Of a DNA stretch of 64,000 nucleotides, positions 1 through 9,045 are shown piece after piece. The notes below the pieces were generated by a model. It made no database searches. It was not told where the DNA came from and saw only the letters and a program-made list of their open reading frames with translations. The DNA lies in the NCBI RefSeq assembly GCF_014218805.1, contig NZ_JACJUV010000008.1:558001-622000 (forward strand). Direction: 5' to 3'. The position numbers and the translations under genes were made by a program. The first letter of the stretch is position 1. Every line of letters starts with the position of its first letter. This DNA is from Teredinibacter franksiae. Lineage in GTDB: Bacteria; Pseudomonadota; Gammaproteobacteria; Pseudomonadales; Cellvibrionaceae.

Positions 1-42
1 CAGCTCTACGCCCATCTACTCAAAACCGGCCGGGAAACTTAA
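1..42 (+). CDS. Possible 3' end of a CDS entering from the left
   Basis: The first 42 bases read as one open frame ending in TAA, giving QLYAHLLKTGRET. Nothing else of the gene is inside the window, so no function can be given. It could equally be a chance open stretch. Confidence 0.25.
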   Translation, partial: QLYAHLLKTGRET

Positions 43-362
43 CGCCTATAACCGTACACGGTCAGATCACCTAAAAATTCAAATAGCTTACTCTATACGC
101 GGGCTATTCGGCGACACTTGAGCTAGTTTGTAGTCAGGCCAATCGAACGGGGCTTACATTGTGATGGGCATTCTCTAGCAAATGGCCAAAACTACAGTAC
201 CGGAGTTCGCAGTACCGGAGATCGCAGTACCGGAAATGATTGTTGTACAGGCAGGAAAAACAGCAAGCCAAAACCGAACTTGCTGCGGGCACATAGTCTA
301 GTGAGCTTAATGGGCGGCAGTAACAACAAAGCCGCCAGAACCACGCGACTACTCGCGACTAC
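43..362. other. Gene-free stretch downstream of mgsA
   Basis: I see no credible coding frame here. It lies at the 3' side of the minus-strand mgsA and contains the three-copy 15-bp repeat listed separately. No clear terminator was recognised. Confidence 0.5.
195..239. repeat. 15-bp tandem repeat, three copies
   Basis: Three consecutive units begin with CAGTACCGGA (at 195, 210 and 225). The first two differ by one base and the third diverges at its end. This is a direct observation; no role is evident. Confidence 0.8.
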
Positions 363-824
363 TTAGTTAGCGAGACGCTCGGCGATATACGAATCGTAAT
401 CTGGCACTTGCCGCTCGTATTCTTTAGAGATTAATTGCGAGGACAGAATAAAGTCTGCAGAAGCGGGGTTACAGGCAACAGGAATGTTCCAAACCGCCGC
501 AATTCTGAGTAATGCTTTTACATCCGGGTCGTGGGGTAACTGCTCAAACGGGTCCCAAAAGAAAATGAGCGTATCCACATTGCCCTCAGAAATCTTAGCA
601 CCAATTTGCTGGTCCCCACCCATGGGGCCACTAATACATTTGTTGATTTTTAGGCCCGTTGCATCTTCAAGCTTGTACCCGGTAGTACCCGTGGCATACA
701 GTTCATGGTTCTCAAGCTCTGCTCGGTGCTTAATAGCCCAAGCAGACAGGCTCTCTTTCATATTATCATGGGCCACTAGAGCAATATTCTTGCGCGCAAG
801 TAATTTCGAAGCTTTGGTTTTCAA
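363..824 (-). CDS. mgsA: Methylglyoxal synthase
   Basis: MgsA converts dihydroxyacetone phosphate to methylglyoxal and phosphate, a cytosolic bypass that relieves sugar-phosphate stress. The 153-residue product has the family length. It carries [11 protein letters not shown] with the catalytic Asp and the phosphate-binding loop, then [20 protein letters not shown] with the conserved His. The start is a TTG at 824, chosen because an AGAGG ribosome-binding site sits 7 bases upstream and the encoded N-terminus [19 protein letters not shown] aligns with the family. It stands alone, upstream of and divergent from tRNA-Arg. No operator was seen. Confidence 0.95.
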   Translation of the reverse strand: MKTKASKLLARKNIALVAHDNMKESLSAWAIKHRAELENHELYATGTTGYKLEDATGLKINKCISGPMGGDQQIGAKISEGNVDTLIFFWDPFEQLPHDPDVKALLRIAAVWNIPVACNPASADFILSSQLISKEYERQVPDYDSYIAERLAN

Positions 825-953
825 AATCTAACCTCTACAGTCGGGATGTTTTTGGGTTGAAAGGGATTACCCGCAAGTGTAACCGAAAATCAGCATAACT
901 GCGGCACCCCCGGTATAGCGCCAATAAAATCACAAAAATCCCCCCGGGCCCTC

Positions 954-982
954 TTGACTCCACCCCCCCAACTCAATAAGAT
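954..982 (+). promoter_or_regulatory. Sigma70-type promoter of tRNA-Arg
   Basis: TTGACT at 954-959 and TAAGAT at 977-982 are separated by 17 bases and followed by a GC-rich discriminator, as usual for stable-RNA promoters. The predicted transcript starts about 28 bases before the mature tRNA. Confidence 0.7.
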
Positions 983-1017
983 ACGCGCCCTCGACACGGC
1001 CACAGGCCAATCGAAAT

Positions 1018-1094
1018 GCACTCGTAGCTCAGCTGGATAGAGTACTCGGCTACGAACCGAGCGGTCGGAGGTTCGAATCCTCCCGAGTGCGCCA
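1018..1094 (+). tRNA. tRNA-Arg(ACG)
   Basis: The cloverleaf can be drawn by eye. The acceptor stem GCACTCG pairs with CGAGTGC, the anticodon arm is CTCGG-CTACGAA-CCGAG giving anticodon ACG (read as ICG), and the T arm is GGAGG-TTCGAAT-CCTCC. The discriminator is G and the CCA end is encoded. It reads CGU, CGC and CGA codons. Confidence 0.97.
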
Positions 1095-1104
1095 TACAAT
1101 AAAA

Positions 1105-1132
1105 AAACCCGGACTGGCTCCGGGTTTTTTTA
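1105..1132 (+). terminator. Rho-independent terminator of tRNA-Arg
   Basis: A short stem ACCCGGA/TCCGGGT encloses a 5-base loop and is followed by a run of seven T. An A run precedes it, so it may also work on the opposite strand. Confidence 0.85.
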
Positions 1133-1760
1133 TGCCTGCTATATGAGTAACAAGAGAGCCTAACCATATTGGGAACAGCCTAAACCCGCCAATTGAGCAC
1201 CTAGCCGCTCGCGCGCCCCATATTTCTCAGAAAAAACGCACACACACCAACAGTGATACATCACAAAAATTGGGCAAGGAAGTGCGCCTAACCGCCGGCT
1301 AGGCTACATACACACCCTAGGGGGCTCACCTATAGAAAACTCCGGTTAAGCAGGTAACGTGAAGCCCCTTGGTTTTTTCGCCAAGTAAAGCCCACCCTGC
1401 TGGTTCAACGCTATGCGTCCAAAAATCTCAAGGGTTGGCGTAAACTAATGCGCTCCCGTTAACCAGCTGAATTAAAGCGCTTACTGAGAGTAACATTTGA
1501 TTTCAGCAGCTCTTAGCCGAAAGTCCTCAGAAATCATTTAGTGCCGTACTGCTGCCCAAGCCATTAGTTGAGCAGCGCCGTAACCCCAATGCTATTTACC
1601 TCTCTGCGGTTTATACCTACGGCAGCTCCAGGCCCCGGTGGCTCAACGTACATGCACATTAGCATTTAACAAATAGAACATGGCCGTTACGTGGGAGCCT
1701 TAATCTAACCCAGCAGCTTTATTGAATACTGATCAATTATTGGATAATTTTTTATTTTTT
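1133..1760. other. Gene-free stretch, possible gene remnant
   Basis: No complete gene is visible. A frame at about 1501-1665 (+) is open for roughly 53 codons, ends in ...YTYGSSRPRWLNVHAH, and has no start. It might be a decayed 3' gene end, but I cannot identify it. Confidence 0.4.
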
Positions 1761-2826
1761 AGCCCGTGTTTAAATACAGCGCCTGCGAACACGCTACACC
1801 ACGCTACACCCTTGCCGCAATTACGCTCAAACACCTGCGCATAATCGGCCATGCGCGCCACCGAACCGGCACTGGAACCATAACGGCGACCAAAATTCTG
1901 AACGTGGTCGATCCATTTACTTGGATTAATACCCAACCGCGACACAATAGCCGGAAGTTCGCTGGCAATAGCCCCGCGTTTATCGTCTCGCAGAATACGC
2001 CCGGTGGTATCCACCAAATCAAAATAATCTTCACGGGTAAAGGGTAAGGCATGGTGAGTATCGGTATGGGAGGAACCATCAAAAGGCATTAACGGCGCTT
2101 CGGGTAAAGTATCCAAACCCACTTCAGCTTTAATTGCACGCTGCTTTTGAATACGAGCATTCAATTTCTGCTCGTCTTTAGATTTGGTATTTTTGTATTT
2201 TACGTAATCGAATAGGCGCTGCTGAATGGAGGTGAAATCACTTTCCATGAGATCCGTTTCCATCGCCGCCCGAATAGGGTTGAGATCGACATAGGCCATA
2301 CAGCTCAGTAGTGCGGCTTCATCCAATAGGGCCTGACTTTTAAAACGCCCCTCCCAAAACCGGCCTTTACAACCCTCTTCGCTGTTTGCCATGCGGGCTA
2401 TGGTTTCATTAACGCCGCGCATCAGCGTGCCCTTTGGGTAAAACCAGCTGATATCGTATAAGCGTTTACGCCACTTCGCGATAATCTCATCCACCACCGT
2501 TTGCCTAGCCGCATCAATAGCCTTCGGGTTCTCCAGCCAACGATCAACCAGCATATGGCCGCTATACAACTGCATCCAGCGCTCGGCCACTTCTTTATTG
2601 CTCCATGCCTGCGCCCTAGCTTTATCTGCATGTAACACCACATGGTAATGATTGCTCATTACCGCATAAGCGCACACATCTACCGCATACACATACGACA
2701 AAAAACGCAAGCGAGATACGATCCACTGCTTACGGTGATCGTAATTCTCACCCGTCGAATGATCGTCACCACACTAATATGCACGCCGAACACAGCGTAC
2801 ATAACAATGGTAAAACGGCGTTGAAT
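1761..2826 (-). pseudogene. RAYT-type Y1 transposase, disrupted copy 1
   Basis: This is a near-identical partial copy of the intact gene at 56705-57796, in the same orientation. It encodes an HUH/Y1 single-strand transposase with the core NHYHVVLH. Three lesions are visible by comparison. Codons 1-11 are missing because the homology stops at about 2826. A Leu codon became TAG at 2774-2776. A 10-bp tandem duplication (ACGCTACACC at 1791-1800 and 1801-1810) shifts the frame near the C-terminus and replaces the native tail. An open frame of 325 codons remains from 2710 down to 1733, but the start region is lost. Enzymes of this kind mobilise REP hairpins in known RAYT systems. Confidence 0.85.
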
Positions 2827-3052
2827 CGTAAGCGCCAAACCAACCACACCCTAGCCAAGCCGCACAACCCAAGGCAACAATGCCTCAATCTGCTCAACAT
2901 TTTGCGTACTGAGTAGTTATTCAAAAATGTCAAGTTTTTAGATGTCCTTTTTTTCTTTCCCTCCTATTTCTCTCCTATTTCTAAAGCAATAGATCAATGC
3001 AGCAGATCCTTGCCCCCTCTTGTATCGGTGATATAATAGCAAATCCTGACCA

Positions 3053-3574
3053 CTAATTCGCCGAAATAAAAGCTCGCTCTCTCGCGACAAATCTACCCCC
3101 CTCTCCACTCCCAGAGAATTTCTTAATCCCGAACGAAATAAGGCCTTTATCACAGATATAATCGACACCTCGATAAAATCTAAATTTTAAAAAATTAAAC
3201 TCTTTAGCATCCCTCACCGCATAATATATTTCTACATTTTTGGAATTTGAAATTAATAAATATTCGCCCTCAGAAACAGGCAAATCGGAATTTACCTTTT
3301 CATACGAATACCTTTCTGACAACGCAGTCAATAACGGTGAAAAATCTTTATTTTCACTAACATTCAAACTTTTTGAATCTACGAAATGCTCTGGTGATTT
3401 ATTGTACACCCCCAAGAAATCACAACCAAACTCCCTAATTGTTTGTACCTGCAGTATATCCTCCATATTTCGCCAATCGTAATCATCTTCAAAACTACTA
3501 GTTTGACAACTCTGAATAAAAATAAGCGGTATAACATATTTTACAAATTTAGTAACCTCACTAAAGATCTTCAT
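3053..3574 (-). CDS. Hypothetical lipoprotein
   Basis: The 173-residue product has a hydrophobic N-terminus ending in a lipobox-like IFIQSC, so Cys23 would be lipidated after signal peptidase II cleavage. The rest has no domain I recognise. It overlaps the upstream small frame (3561-3743) by 14 bases and lies just downstream of an Rhs toxin-tip remnant. An immunity-like role is therefore conceivable, but this rests on position only. The region is AT-richer than the flanking galactose genes, which fits horizontal acquisition. Confidence 0.6.
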   Translation of the reverse strand: MKIFSEVTKFVKYVIPLIFIQSCQTSSFEDDYDWRNMEDILQVQTIREFGCDFLGVYNKSPEHFVDSKSLNVSENKDFSPLLTALSERYSYEKVNSDLPVSEGEYLLISNSKNVEIYYAVRDAKEFNFLKFRFYRGVDYICDKGLISFGIKKFSGSGEGGRFVARERAFISAN

Positions 3575-3743
3575 TTATTGTCCACCTCAAGTGATCAGGA
3601 ACCATACTTGAAACTGCAATAGGTGTGGCCAACGCGACGCTTCCATAATTTACAAGTGAACCAAGAGTGCCCTTTAGTCCAACATAGTTTTTTACCATTC
3701 CAGCGTAAAGGCCCGAATCTATGTAAAAATATTGGGGAGTCAA
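3561..3743 (-). CDS. Small orphan frame, possible toxin-tip tail
   Basis: A 60-codon frame that would start on TTG. The product contains IDSGLYAGMVKNYVGLKG followed by a mildly hydrophobic segment. I do not recognise it. It sits between an Rhs-tip remnant and a lipoprotein gene and overlaps the latter, so it may be part of the same decayed toxin/immunity unit. It has no convincing ribosome-binding site. Confidence 0.3.
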   Translation of the reverse strand: MTPQYFYIDSGLYAGMVKNYVGLKGTLGSLVNYGSVALATPIAVSSMVPDHLRWTINEDL

Positions 3744-3838
3744 TTGGGGTCTACCCCCTATTTACTTTATTTATTTCTCTCTTTTCTTAATTAATTCCTT
3801 TTAATTGGGGGACCCCTATTCCCCCTTTAATTGGGGTG
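3728..3838. repeat. AATTGGGG/CCCC palindromic repeats
   Basis: The motif AATTGGGG occurs three times, with CCCC runs close by (for example GGGGTCTACCCCC and GGGGGACCCC), giving short imperfect palindromes. Similar GGGGTC...GACCCC motifs are common near Rhs and RAYT genes; that comparison is from memory. Confidence 0.5.
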
Positions 3839-3990
3839 AAATAAGCTTCACTTTCTCATGCACTAAAGTCTGATATTTTGTGCCTCTATTTTGGATAACC
3901 ATACTCACTCCTAGGTTAGTCATATACGAGGCTGAATACCTATCTACTGGGTTATTGGTCGTACCATACTTCCAAACCTCACCAGCACTT
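3811..3990 (-). pseudogene. Rhs/polymorphic-toxin C-terminal tip remnant
   Basis: A frame without a start begins at the very end of the lacI-type gene and reads LSAGEVWKYGTTNNP, then RYSASYMTNLG, ending in VHEKVKLISPQLKGE and a stop. The GEVWKYGTT-N-P-RYS pattern resembles the GIY-YIG-like nuclease tips of Rhs proteins (known family pattern; assignment inferred). No Rhs core is present. The remnant overlaps the LacI stop codon in another frame, which suggests a deletion junction. Confidence 0.45.
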
Positions 3991-5023
3991 AACCAGACTC
4001 TCGCACCACCAATACCGGTTGGTAGTCTTGCCGGCTTTCGCCAACCTGTACGCCGTCGCTAGCACCCGTTTTATTAAAGCCCTCTTGTGCTTTAAACCCC
4101 TGCACCTTAAACAAGGCCAACCGCGCCGCTTGCGCGGCCATTTGCTCTATGGGGTAACGAATAGTGGTTAAGCGCGGCGTGCAGTAAGCGGCAATGGGTA
4201 AATCATCAAACCCCATTACGCTGACTTGCTCGGGCACTTTTATGCCGTTTTCCTGCAGGGTTTGGATAACACCAATGGCCATAAGGTCGTTGTAACACAC
4301 CACGGCGTCAAAACACTGGCCGGTTAACAGCAGTTTTTGTGCGGCCAAGGCACCCCCTTCGCGATTGGGGTGCGCAATGGCTATCGCGCTTTCGTTGTGA
4401 GGTACGCTTGCTTCAATATGGGCTTGCTTTACCCCCGCTATACGCTGCTGAGGGTCGGCAATACCAAAATTACTGGCCACTATGGCGATGGCTTTTTTAT
4501 TTTGTTTTAAAAGGTATTCTGCGGCTAACCGGCCACCCTCTTTATTATTTAGCCAAACGCAGCGCGAGGCTATTTTTTTTATGTAGCGGTTTACCAGTAC
4601 AAAACCGGGAAGCCGCTCGGCAATTGACACCAACTGCTCGTCGCTCGCCACCTTGGCGTGTACCACAACCGCGTCACACTGCTGTCGAACAAGGTTATGA
4701 ATGGCGGCCAGTTCTGTTTCGGCTGTTTTCCCCCCTACCGCTAAAAGAATATGCGTTTTGGATTGCTGGCAAATTTTTTCAATACCCGCCGACATGGTGG
4801 CGAAAAAAGGGTCTAGCATTTCTGGAATAACTACGCCTATGGTTTTGGCTCCTTTATTCGTAAGCGATTGCGCGTGCACATTCGGCCTGTAGCCCTGCTC
4901 TTCCATTACTTTTTTTACCAGCAGCCGTGTTTCTTCATTAACAGATGTACTGTTATTGAGTACACGTGAAACCGTGGAGCGTGATACTCCGGCCAGCGTG
5001 GCAATGTCTCGAATGGTTAGCAT
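3989..5023 (-). CDS. LacI/GalR family transcriptional regulator 1
   Basis: The 344-residue product starts with the family helix-turn-helix and hinge (DIATLAGVSRSTVSRVLN), followed by a type I periplasmic-binding-protein-like effector domain from about residue 60 (TIGVVIPEMLDPFFATM; later DAVVCYNDLMAIGVIQ and VSVMGFDDLPIAAYCTPRL). It is a dimeric DNA-binding repressor, probably sensing a sugar. It lies in tandem with a second GalR-like gene upstream, and galTK follow on the other strand, so galactose or galactan control is likely (inference). The last 20 or so codons look extended and the stop abuts foreign-looking DNA. A 15-bp palindrome 56 bases upstream may be its own operator. Confidence 0.9.
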   Translation of the reverse strand: MLTIRDIATLAGVSRSTVSRVLNNSTSVNEETRLLVKKVMEEQGYRPNVHAQSLTNKGAKTIGVVIPEMLDPFFATMSAGIEKICQQSKTHILLAVGGKTAETELAAIHNLVRQQCDAVVVHAKVASDEQLVSIAERLPGFVLVNRYIKKIASRCVWLNNKEGGRLAAEYLLKQNKKAIAIVASNFGIADPQQRIAGVKQAHIEASVPHNESAIAIAHPNREGGALAAQKLLLTGQCFDAVVCYNDLMAIGVIQTLQENGIKVPEQVSVMGFDDLPIAAYCTPRLTTIRYPIEQMAAQAARLALFKVQGFKAQEGFNKTGASDGVQVGESRQDYQPVLVVRESG

Positions 5024-5060
5024 AAGCGGTACTTTATACGTTTTTTTTATTGCGTTATGT

Positions 5061-5080
5061 TGGTTTATGTTGGTTTATGT
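5061..5080. repeat. 10-bp tandem repeat TGGTTTATGT
   Basis: TGGTTTATGT occurs twice in a row in the gap between the two regulators, with a third, partly matching copy just before. It touches the operator-like palindrome. Confidence 0.7.
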
Positions 5081-5093
5081 TAACTGAGTAAAC
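5079..5093. promoter_or_regulatory. Operator-like palindrome upstream of regulator 1
   Basis: GTTAACTGAGTAAAC is a palindrome of two GTTWAC half-sites around TGA. It lies between the two regulator genes, 56 bases upstream of the downstream start. Autoregulation is inferred. Confidence 0.4.
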
Positions 5094-5099
5094 AACGGG

Positions 5100-6113
5100 T
5101 TAAGCAACCGCTACAGAACTGCGGCTAATAACTATTGGTTGAAAACAACCAGAGTGCGCGTTGGTTTTGGCAGCCGCGAATCCCGTTTGAGCAAACGCTA
5201 AGTGTGCCGCCATTTCAGCCATTTCGGCAATGGGGTATTTCAGGGTGGTAATTCCCGGCAGAGAAGCGCTGGCAATATAGGAGTCGTCGAACCCGACAAC
5301 AGAAATAGCCTTTGGTACGCTGTACCCGGCATCGTGTAGCGCACGTATAGCGCCCAGCGCCATATTGTCGTTGTAGGCCAGTAACGCCGAAAAGGGTATA
5401 CCGGTTTCCAGCAACTCAGCCGTAGCCCCATGCCCACCTTCGGGCGTGGGCTCGGCTTCCGCATAATGACACAACAACAAACCCGTCTGCGCAAGCTCAC
5501 ACTCAATGCCTTTGCGCCGCTCTTTGGCGTCGGCAATGTTGTAGTGGCTATTGATAAACGCGACTTGGCTGTGACCGCGCGACAGTATTTGTCGAGCCAT
5601 AAGTGCGCCACCCTGCTCGTTGTCTAGCCATACACAGCGGGCTTCTTGGGTGTTAACTTTTCTATTTATAATCACCAATGCTGGGTATTTACGGGCAAGC
5701 TCAACCAGCTGCGCTTCAGCCATAAATTTGGCGTGCAGCACAATCGCCTTGCAACCGTGGCTTACCAGAGTATCGACCGCCTCTTGCTCAGCCATGGCAT
5801 TGAGGCCACTCACACTCACAACTGAACGCGCGCCCAGGGCTACACACACTCGCTCAATGCGGTCGGCCATGGCCATAAAAAAAGGGTCGGCCAAGGTGGG
5901 CAGCACCACACCTAACACCGGCTCGCGCCTGCGGGCCAGCGCCTGCGCACTGCGATTTGGCCGATAGTTCAACTCGCGCAGTGCGGCCTCTACTCGTTCG
6001 CGGGTTTTGCTGCCCACGCTGGCAGAGCCATTAATAACCCGCGATACCGTGGCCGACGAAACCCCCGCCGCTTTGGCAACATCGTCAATGCTCTTTAAAT
6101 CAGTGGTTTTCAT
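5100..6113 (-). CDS. LacI/GalR family transcriptional regulator 2
   Basis: The 337-residue protein has an N-terminal LacI helix-turn-helix (DDVAKAAGVSSATVSRVING) and a sugar-binding effector domain (VLGVVLPTLADPFFMAM; LLAYNDNMALGAIRALHDAG; VGFDDSYIASASLPGITTLK). It is a clear paralogue of the adjacent regulator and resembles GalR/GalS. It diverges from galTK across a 525-base gap. An operator-like 14-mer overlaps its start codon and another lies about 100 bases further on, which suggests autorepression and control of galTK. The inducer cannot be read from sequence. Confidence 0.92.
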   Translation of the reverse strand: MKTTDLKSIDDVAKAAGVSSATVSRVINGSASVGSKTRERVEAALRELNYRPNRSAQALARRREPVLGVVLPTLADPFFMAMADRIERVCVALGARSVVSVSGLNAMAEQEAVDTLVSHGCKAIVLHAKFMAEAQLVELARKYPALVIINRKVNTQEARCVWLDNEQGGALMARQILSRGHSQVAFINSHYNIADAKERRKGIECELAQTGLLLCHYAEAEPTPEGGHGATAELLETGIPFSALLAYNDNMALGAIRALHDAGYSVPKAISVVGFDDSYIASASLPGITTLKYPIAEMAEMAAHLAFAQTGFAAAKTNAHSGCFQPIVISRSSVAVA

Positions 6114-6126
6114 CTAATCGGTTTCA
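6113..6126. promoter_or_regulatory. GalR/LacI-type operator overlapping regulator 2 start
   Basis: TCTAATCGGTTTCA matches 11 of the 12 fixed positions of the LacI-family pattern TGWAANCGNTTWCA, with the central CG. It overlaps the regulator's ATG, as expected for autorepression. Confidence 0.5.
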
Positions 6127-6638
6127 TTTAGCGTATTTTTATCTCGGCTGCCCTCGCTGACTGCTGTCACTTACTGCGGTTTATTTACTTATTATGGCCA
6201 AACTGTACTCATTAGCTGTTACCGCTTTCAAGTATTTCCCTTTTAGGGGCAGCAAGCAACATAGAATCGTGATCCCACAACACCATAATCACTTTTTATA
6301 ATGGATTTAATGCAGTCAGGAAGGAAAATAGTCTATGAGACCGCTTACATTTATTGCTATTATCACCCTATTGTCAGACTCGATATGCACGCCACGCACC
6401 TAAACGTGGGTATCTTTTATTGGGTACACCCCAATGCCCGGGAAACACTAGGCTCCCCCTTCACGGGAGTGACTGAATCCACGTATCGCTAAGCCGAAGA
6501 GGTTCCGCGATACCCGGTACTAGCCATTCATGAGCATGACGAAACGGTGGCTCAAGGTTGGGTTATACGGCAACGAGCTCGACGTCACCTAAGCACTAAC
6601 ACGGCTAAAGGGCACCACTCATTATTAAGAGTAGAAAC
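6127..6638. other. Long regulator-galT intergenic region with a leader-like frame
   Basis: About 510 bases without a convincing gene. A 22-codon frame (6335-6403, +) with a good AGGAAGGA site encodes MRPLTFIAIITLLSDSICTP, which looks like an isolated signal peptide. A second short frame (6530-6595) ends ...RWLKVGLYGNELDVT. They could be a leader peptide or scraps of a deleted secreted enzyme. Neither is identifiable. Confidence 0.35.
6217..6230. promoter_or_regulatory. GalR/LacI-type operator upstream of galTK
   Basis: TGTTACCGCTTTCA matches 11 of 12 fixed positions of TGWAANCGNTTWCA. It lies in the divergent region between regulator 2 and galT. Confidence 0.5.
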
Positions 6639-7688
6639 ATGACTGACTTTAATATTTCAGACCACCCCCACCGCCGCCATAACCCGTTAACCGGTGAGTG
6701 GGTATTGGTATCGCCCCACAGGTCTAAGCGCCCATGGCAGGGCCAAGATGAAGTGCCAGCCGTTGCCGAAGCAAAAAGCTACGACGAGAACTGCTACCTG
6801 TGCCCCGGCAATACGCGCATATCGGGCGATGTAAACCCTAGCTACGTCAATACCTTTGTGTTCAATAACGACTTTGCTGCACTCACCCCCAGCACACCAG
6901 TCGCACCGGAATCCACCGACCCGCTATTCACCCAAGAAAGTGCGCGCGGTTTAAGCCGGGTTATTTGCTATTCCCCCGACCACAGTAAAACGCTACCGGA
7001 GCTGGAACAAAAAACTATTGTTGGTGTTATTAATACCTGGTGCGAACAACTAGAGGACCTGTCGCCCGATTTTGAATGGGTACAACTATTCGAGAATAAA
7101 GGTGCTGTTATGGGTTGCTCACAACCGCACCCCCACGGGCAAATATGGGCCAACGATTTTCTGCCCAACCAGGTGGCCGCCAAAGAGCGTAACCTCAAAC
7201 ATTATTATGAGGAAAAGGGTAGCAACCTGCTATTAGACTACGCTAAATCTGAGCAGCAAAAAGCCAAGCGTATTGTAATAGAAACCGAACACTGGCTAGC
7301 GGTAGTACCTTACTGGGCGGCCTGGCCTTTCGAAACTTTACTGCTACCCAAAACTGCTATTCGCCGCTTCGATGAATTAACCGAAGAATTAAAGGCAGAC
7401 CTTGCGCTTGCTCTAAAAAAACTGACCATTCGCTACGACAACCTTTTCAAGTGCTCCTTCCCCTACTCCATGGGCTGGCACTTTGCACCGTTTTTTAAAG
7501 ACGGTAGGAATGTTGACCACTGGCAATTACACGCGAGCTTTTTACCACCACTACTGCGCTCGGCCACCGTTAAGAAGTTTATGGTGGGCTACGAAATGCT
7601 CGCCGAACCCCAGCGTGACCTCACCCCGGAACAAGCCGCAGAGCGCCTGCGTAACCTCGACGAAATTCACTATAAGGCTGGGCTGTAA
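6639..7688 (+). CDS. galT: Galactose-1-phosphate uridylyltransferase
   Basis: GalT transfers UMP from UDP-glucose to galactose-1-phosphate, the second step of the Leloir pathway. The 349-residue product has the expected length. It shows [21 protein letters not shown] near the N-terminus, a CYLCPGN zinc-site segment, and [12 protein letters not shown] with the His-Pro-His active site whose middle His is uridylylated. GalK follows after 3 bases, so the two are cotranscribed. No galE or galM is in the window. Confidence 0.97.
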   Translation: MTDFNISDHPHRRHNPLTGEWVLVSPHRSKRPWQGQDEVPAVAEAKSYDENCYLCPGNTRISGDVNPSYVNTFVFNNDFAALTPSTPVAPESTDPLFTQESARGLSRVICYSPDHSKTLPELEQKTIVGVINTWCEQLEDLSPDFEWVQLFENKGAVMGCSQPHPHGQIWANDFLPNQVAAKERNLKHYYEEKGSNLLLDYAKSEQQKAKRIVIETEHWLAVVPYWAAWPFETLLLPKTAIRRFDELTEELKADLALALKKLTIRYDNLFKCSFPYSMGWHFAPFFKDGRNVDHWQLHASFLPPLLRSATVKKFMVGYEMLAEPQRDLTPEQAAERLRNLDEIHYKAGL

Positions 7689-7691
7689 ACC

Positions 7692-8846
7692 ATGAACGAG
7701 CTAACAAAAAAAACCCGAAAAACGTTTAAAAATATTTTTGAAACCGAGGCAAGCCACGTTATTCGCGCACCCGGTCGCGTTAACCTTATTGGTGAACACA
7801 CAGATTACAACGATGGCTTTGTATTCCCCGCGGCGCTGAATTTTGCAACGGTTATTGCCGCGCGTAAAAGAGACGATGCCATTGTTAAGGTGGTATCACT
7901 GGATTACGGCAATGAAATTGACGAGTTCGATACAACCAAAAAAATTACCTACTCCGAAAAACCCTGGGCCAATTATGTGCGCGGTACCGTAAAAACACTG
8001 ATCGACAACGGTTTTGAGGTAGGCGGTGCCGAACTGGCTATTTCTGGCGATGTACCCCAAGGCGCAGGCCTATCTTCTTCGGCCTCTTTAGAGGTTGCCG
8101 TTGGCTACACCTTCAAAACTTTGTTCACGCTAGAGGTAACCAATAAGAAAATTGCGCTGATGGGCCAGGAAGCTGAAAATAGATTTGTAGGCTGTAACTG
8201 CGGCATTATGGACCAGCTTATTTCCGCCTGCGGGGTAAAAGGCAAAGCCCTATTAATCGACTGCCGCACACTGGATTGCGAACCCTGCGAAGTGCCTGCG
8301 GATTTATCCATTGTCATTATCAACTCCAACATGAAGCGTGAGCTGGTGGGTAGCGAATACAATACGCGCAGAGAAAGTTGCGAAGAAGCCGCAGCGTTTT
8401 TTGGCGTTAAAGCGCTGCGAGATGTGTCTATAGCGCAACTGGAAGAAAAGCTGAATGCACTACCTGACGTTATTGGCAGGCGTGCGCGGCATATCGTCAC
8501 CGAAAACCAACGCACACTGGACATGGGCAAGGCGCTAAACCAAAAAGACTACGCACACATTAGCCGTTTAATGGCGGGCTCTCATGCTTCGATGAAGGAT
8601 GATTTTGAAATCACAATTCCCGAAATTGATTTTCTAGTGAACACCGGCTCCCAAGTACTGGGCGAAAAAGGCGGTATACGCATGACCGGCGGCGGTTTTG
8701 GCGGTTGCGTTGTGGCACTAGTGCCTAACGAAATGGTTGATACGTTTACAAACGTTGTGTGTAAAAAATATGTAGAGAAAACAAAAATAACGGCAACGGT
8801 TTACGTGTGTAAAGCCTCTGCGGGTGTTGAGGTTGTTCAGGGCTAG
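7692..8846 (+). CDS. galK: Galactokinase
   Basis: GalK phosphorylates galactose at C1 with ATP, feeding GalT. The 384-residue GHMP kinase has all three family motifs: RVNLIGEHTDYNDGFVFPAA near residue 27, GDVPQGAGLSSSASLEVA (ATP-binding loop), and MTGGGFGGCVVAL near the C-terminus. It begins 3 bases after galT. A terminator-like hairpin follows about 70 bases downstream. Control by the neighbouring GalR-type regulators is inferred. Confidence 0.97.
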   Translation: MNELTKKTRKTFKNIFETEASHVIRAPGRVNLIGEHTDYNDGFVFPAALNFATVIAARKRDDAIVKVVSLDYGNEIDEFDTTKKITYSEKPWANYVRGTVKTLIDNGFEVGGAELAISGDVPQGAGLSSSASLEVAVGYTFKTLFTLEVTNKKIALMGQEAENRFVGCNCGIMDQLISACGVKGKALLIDCRTLDCEPCEVPADLSIVIINSNMKRELVGSEYNTRRESCEEAAAFFGVKALRDVSIAQLEEKLNALPDVIGRRARHIVTENQRTLDMGKALNQKDYAHISRLMAGSHASMKDDFEITIPEIDFLVNTGSQVLGEKGGIRMTGGGFGGCVVALVPNEMVDTFTNVVCKKYVEKTKITATVYVCKASAGVEVVQG

Positions 8847-8918
8847 CATTGCCAACGTGTTGCTGTGCAATAGGTGAGTACTGTTGATTCGATGCACTTG
8901 CAACACCCTAATCTACTG

Positions 8919-8937
8919 CCCGCGCAAGCGGGTTTCT
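8919..8937 (+). terminator. Terminator-like hairpin after galK
   Basis: CCCGC-GCAA-GCGGG followed by TTTCT: a short GC stem with a tetraloop-size loop and a short U tract, at the expected place. Confidence 0.55.
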
Positions 8938-9045
8938 ATCGGCGAGCTTACCTTAAAATCTGGCCATTCTAAAAAATGTAAACTCCTGCCTAGGTGGGAG
9001 TGACACCTCCAAAAAATGCCGTATCAATTCGGCCAACAATGCCTT

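Noticed and set aside
4339..4830. A 163-codon frame opposite the first LacI-type gene
   Set aside because: The product is Arg/Leu/Trp-rich and unlike a folded protein, and the minus-strand regulator is clear.
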